From Thermoleophilia bacterium (GTDB taxonomy: Bacteria; Actinomycetota; Thermoleophilia; Gaiellales; F1-60-MAGs149): DNA of 8,355 nt. The stretch's first letter is position 1; each line of letters opens with the position of its first letter. The notes below the pieces were generated by a model. The model saw only the letters and a program-made list of their open reading frames with translations, was not told where the DNA came from and searched no databases. Positions 6,202 through 8,355 of the stretch are shown piece after piece. Where the stretch lies: positions 3,259 through 11,613 of the forward strand of contig JAEMTW010000039.1 in NCBI GenBank assembly GCA_016462095.1. Reading direction: 5' to 3'. The position numbers and the translations under genes were made by a program.

Positions 6202-7638
6202 CTAGTCGCCGAGTTCGGTGCGACGGCGAGAGACGTACTCATCGAGTTCGTCGCGCATCGCATCCGCCATCGGCGGCTGCTCGTATTCGGCGAGGAGGCC
6301 CTCGTAGATCCCTGTCGCACGGGCTGCCGCATCGAGCCCACCATTCTTCGACCAGCGTTGAAAGTTTTCGGTCGTGGCGAGCTGCGGACGATAGAAGCAG
6401 TCGCGGAAACGCTCCATCGTATGCTCGGCGCCGAGGAAGTGACCGCCATGACGAACCTCATCGTGGGCACGGAAAGCGAGTGCGTCATCGTTGATATCGA
6501 GTTGCGTGAACTCGGCTCGCAGAGTGCGCACGATATCGAGATCAACGATCAACTTCTCGAACGAGGCAACAAGCCCGCCCTCGAGCCAGCCACCGGTATG
6601 CATGACGATGTTGGCGCCCGCCAGGAATGCGGCTTGCATGGTGTTCATTCCCTCATACGCGGCCTGCGCGTCGGGCACCGGACTCGTCGTCAAGGACCCG
6701 CCACCGGCCCGCCACGGCAGCTTGTAGCGGCGCGCGAGCTGCCCCGAAACGAGCAGACCGAAATGGGATTCGGGACCGCCAAAGGCTGGCGAGCCGTTCT
6801 TCATATCCGTCGTCGAGAGAAACGAGCCGAGCACCGCAGGGCAGCCAGGATTGATCGCCTGCATCAGCGCGATTCCGGTCAGCGCCTCAGCAAATTGCTG
6901 GGCGAGCGCTGAGATCGTGCTGGCCGGCGCCATCGCACCCATCAACAGGAAAGGGACGATGAAGACCGGCTGGCCCACGCGTGCATAGATCATCAACGCG
7001 TCGAGCATACGACCGTCGTACACCAGCGGAGAATTGACGTTGATGTTCGTGTAGACGCAGACCTCGCGGTCCATGCGATCGCCAAAAATGATGCGCGCCA
7101 TCGCCAACGCGTCCTCGGCCGCATCGACCGAAACCGCGCCGCCACCCAGCGGCTTGTCGGTCAGCATCGCGATACTGCGGACCATGTCGAGGTGGCGCGA
7201 GTCGAGTGGAATGTCGTTTGGCTCGCACGGCAGGCTGCCGACAAGATCAAAATCTGGCAGCGCCTGGGCCAGCCGACAAAAGTCGTCGAAGTCGGCGAGT
7301 GTCCCATCGCGCCGCTCGAGGCCACGACGGACAAACGGCGGACCCTGAACCGGCAGGAAGACCATTTGGTCGCCGCCGATTTGGATGTCATTGGCAGCGT
7401 TACGGGCACGCAGCGTAAATTCCGACGGCACCTTCGCAACCTGTTCGAGGACCCACTCGGGATCGAAAAAGACGATGTCACCTTCGGCACGCTGACCTGC
7501 GTCAACCAGAATCTGCACAGCATCCGGGTGGTCGAAGCGCACACAGATCTCGGACACGAGCCGCATCCAACCACGCTCGATGGTTGCGAGGCCGTCGGGG
7601 CTAACTGGCTCAAGGCGCGGAAAGGAGTTACGGAACAT
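6202..7638 (-). CDS. Trimethylamine methyltransferase (MttB) family protein, non-pyrrolysine type
   Basis: This 478-residue protein matches the MttB superfamily (TIM barrels that move a methyl group from a quaternary or tertiary amine to a corrinoid protein). Recognisable blocks are PDAQAAYEGM at 322-331, HTGGWLEGGL at 347-356 followed by FEKLIVD, and GHFLGAEHT at 399-407 near the C-terminus. There is no internal in-frame amber codon, so it is not a pyrrolysine enzyme. Non-pyrrolysine relatives include glycine betaine, proline betaine and carnitine demethylases. Neither a corrinoid-binding partner nor its reactivase is seen in the window, so the acceptor is unknown. ATG 7638 has no ribosome site: the bases before it read CTCCACCTCT, closer to an anti-Shine-Dalgarno sequence. 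It lies 27 bases after the deacetylase-like gene. The stop is TAG, followed by open frame into the next gene. Substrate is unknown; a betaine or methylated amine is likely. Confidence 0.88.
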   Translation of the reverse strand: MFRNSFPRLEPVSPDGLATIERGWMRLVSEICVRFDHPDAVQILVDAGQRAEGDIVFFDPEWVLEQVAKVPSEFTLRARNAANDIQIGGDQMVFLPVQGPPFVRRGLERRDGTLADFDDFCRLAQALPDFDLVGSLPCEPNDIPLDSRHLDMVRSIAMLTDKPLGGGAVSVDAAEDALAMARIIFGDRMDREVCVYTNINVNSPLVYDGRMLDALMIYARVGQPVFIVPFLLMGAMAPASTISALAQQFAEALTGIALMQAINPGCPAVLGSFLSTTDMKNGSPAFGGPESHFGLLVSGQLARRYKLPWRAGGGSLTTSPVPDAQAAYEGMNTMQAAFLAGANIVMHTGGWLEGGLVASFEKLIVDLDIVRTLRAEFTQLDINDDALAFRAHDEVRHGGHFLGAEHTMERFRDCFYRPQLATTENFQRWSKNGGLDAAARATGIYEGLLAEYEQPPMADAMRDELDEYVSRRRTELGD

Positions 7639-7665
7639 AGAGGTGGAGCATACGGTCCAGCCGCC

Positions 7666-8355
7666 TCAAGCGGTGGGAACCGTGTCGAGCCACCAACGCG
7701 CGATGTCGTCGCGGCGCATAAAGGCCACGCTCGGGAGTTTCGTGGCGTGGCCAAGGAAGTCCCGTAGTGCGGCCGCGCGAGCCGCCTGCCCTGTCCAGCG
7801 TGCGTGAACGCAGATGGTCATCATCGCGGTGCGTTGCTCACGGACAAGCTGGTCGAGACCCATCGTCAATAGTTCGAGGTGATCTCGCGGGCTCGCAAAG
7901 CCGGGGCTCGCGAGGTAGCGGCTGTCGTTGTAAGTCTTGGAATACGGGACGACGAGCAGCTGCCGCCCATCGCAGTCCACGTAATAGGGGACGTCGTCCG
8001 AGCAGGGATCGGAGTCGTAGAGAAAACCGCCCTCTTCGAGCAGCAGTCGGCGTGTGGCATCGCTGGCCGAGTACGGACTGTTCCAGCCGAGTGGACGCCG
8101 ACCACAGACCCGCTCGTAGGTCTCGATCGCGTAGCCAAGGTGCTCGCGCTCTGTTGCCTCATCCATGCTCCACGGCGGCAACCAGCGCCAGCCATGTCCC
8201 AGCAGATCGTGTTCGCGATCGTTTATCCACGCGGCGACCGCTGGGTTGAGTTCGAGCGCCGTCGCAGTTGCCGAGATCGTGGCGGGCACCCCGGCCTCGT
8301 CGATGATGCGGGCGAGACGCCAGATCCCCGCGCGACTGCCGTACTCGTAGTGCCC
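7666..8355 (-). CDS. Polysaccharide-deacetylase (NodB-fold) family hydrolase, PuuE/allantoinase-like (N-terminus beyond window)
   Basis: The frame is open from the window edge (8355) to TGA at 7668-7666, showing 229 C-terminal residues. The true start lies outside the window; the internal GTG at 8289 should not be taken as the start because the family motif EYGSRAG with WRL lies upstream of it. Further marks are GHGWRW, the YDSDP segment with a DDVPYY stretch after it, VVPYSKTYND, and a late His followed by TGQAARAAAL, which corresponds to the H..xxGxxxR segment of PuuE-like proteins. Relatives hydrolyse C-N bonds of cyclic amides such as allantoin or remove N-acetyl groups from glycans; the PuuE branch often lacks the usual metal site. 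PuuE itself is about 300 residues, so some 70-80 are missing. The gene is probably co-transcribed with the MttB-family gene 27 bases downstream, which favours a small nitrogen compound over a cell-wall substrate. Confidence 0.83.
   Translation of the reverse strand, partial: GHYEYGSRAGIWRLARIIDEAGVPATISATATALELNPAVAAWINDREHDLLGHGWRWLPPWSMDEATEREHLGYAIETYERVCGRRPLGWNSPYSASDATRRLLLEEGGFLYDSDPCSDDVPYYVDCDGRQLLVVPYSKTYNDSRYLASPGFASPRDHLELLTMGLDQLVREQRTAMMTICVHARWTGQAARAAALRDFLGHATKLPSVAFMRRDDIARWWLDTVPTA

Noticed and set aside
7647..7652. TATGCT, a -10-like hexamer eight bases before the MttB-family ATG
   Set aside because: No acceptable -35 hexamer is found 16-18 bases upstream, and the gap to the preceding gene is only 27 bases, so co-transcription is the simpler explanation.
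7192..7767. Plus-strand open frame of 191 codons
   Set aside because: It is antisense to the MttB-family and deacetylase genes, has no domain signal, and would span their junction; it is a shadow frame.
8287..8289. GTG as start of the deacetylase-family gene
   Set aside because: The reading frame continues upstream to the window edge and that part encodes the conserved EYGSRAG motif, so the real start is outside the window.

Overview
The window is GC-rich bacterial chromosome. All eight genes lie on the minus strand, so transcription runs from high to low coordinates; nothing convincing is coded on the plus strand. No RNA gene, insertion sequence, CRISPR array, phage gene or long repeat was seen. 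GC-rich coding sequence, GTG and TTG starts, stop/start overlaps and an apparently leaderless promoter with a TAnnnT -10 box fit an actinobacterium-like organism (perhaps Acidimicrobiia-like). That assignment is an impression, not a demonstrated placement.

Upstream block (8355 down to 4337). The order of transcription is: a PuuE-like polysaccharide-deacetylase-family hydrolase, cut by the window edge; a non-pyrrolysine member of the trimethylamine methyltransferase (MttB) family; an unrecognised three-helix membrane protein; and a substrate-binding lipoprotein of the branched-chain-amino-acid-binding type. Gaps are 27 and 30 bases, and the last pair overlaps by four bases (GTGA), so this may be one operon. 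No ABC permease or ATPase and no corrinoid protein is present in the window.

Control region (4212-4336). A 125-base gap separates the blocks. It holds a candidate promoter (-35 CTGACC, 18-base spacer, -10 TAGTAT) whose -10 ends seven bases before the next ATG, implying a leaderless mRNA. A perfect 11-base inverted repeat, TGGTC-A-GACCA, covers the -35 box and matches the GntR/FadR-type operator pattern TNGTNNNACNA. A second, 16-base near-palindrome lies next to it.

Downstream block (4211 to beyond base 1). Four genes are linked by four-base overlaps (ATGA, TTGA, ATGA): a succinate-semialdehyde-dehydrogenase-like aldehyde dehydrogenase, an SDR oxidoreductase, a small cupin-like protein, and an acetolactate-synthase-type thiamine-diphosphate enzyme cut by the window edge. 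This looks like one regulated catabolic operon that handles an aldehyde, a hydroxy/keto compound and a 2-keto acid or acyloin. The substrate cannot be read from the sequence. The neighbouring MttB homologue and amidohydrolase-like deacetylase suggest an N-methylated or other nitrogen compound, but that link is inference.
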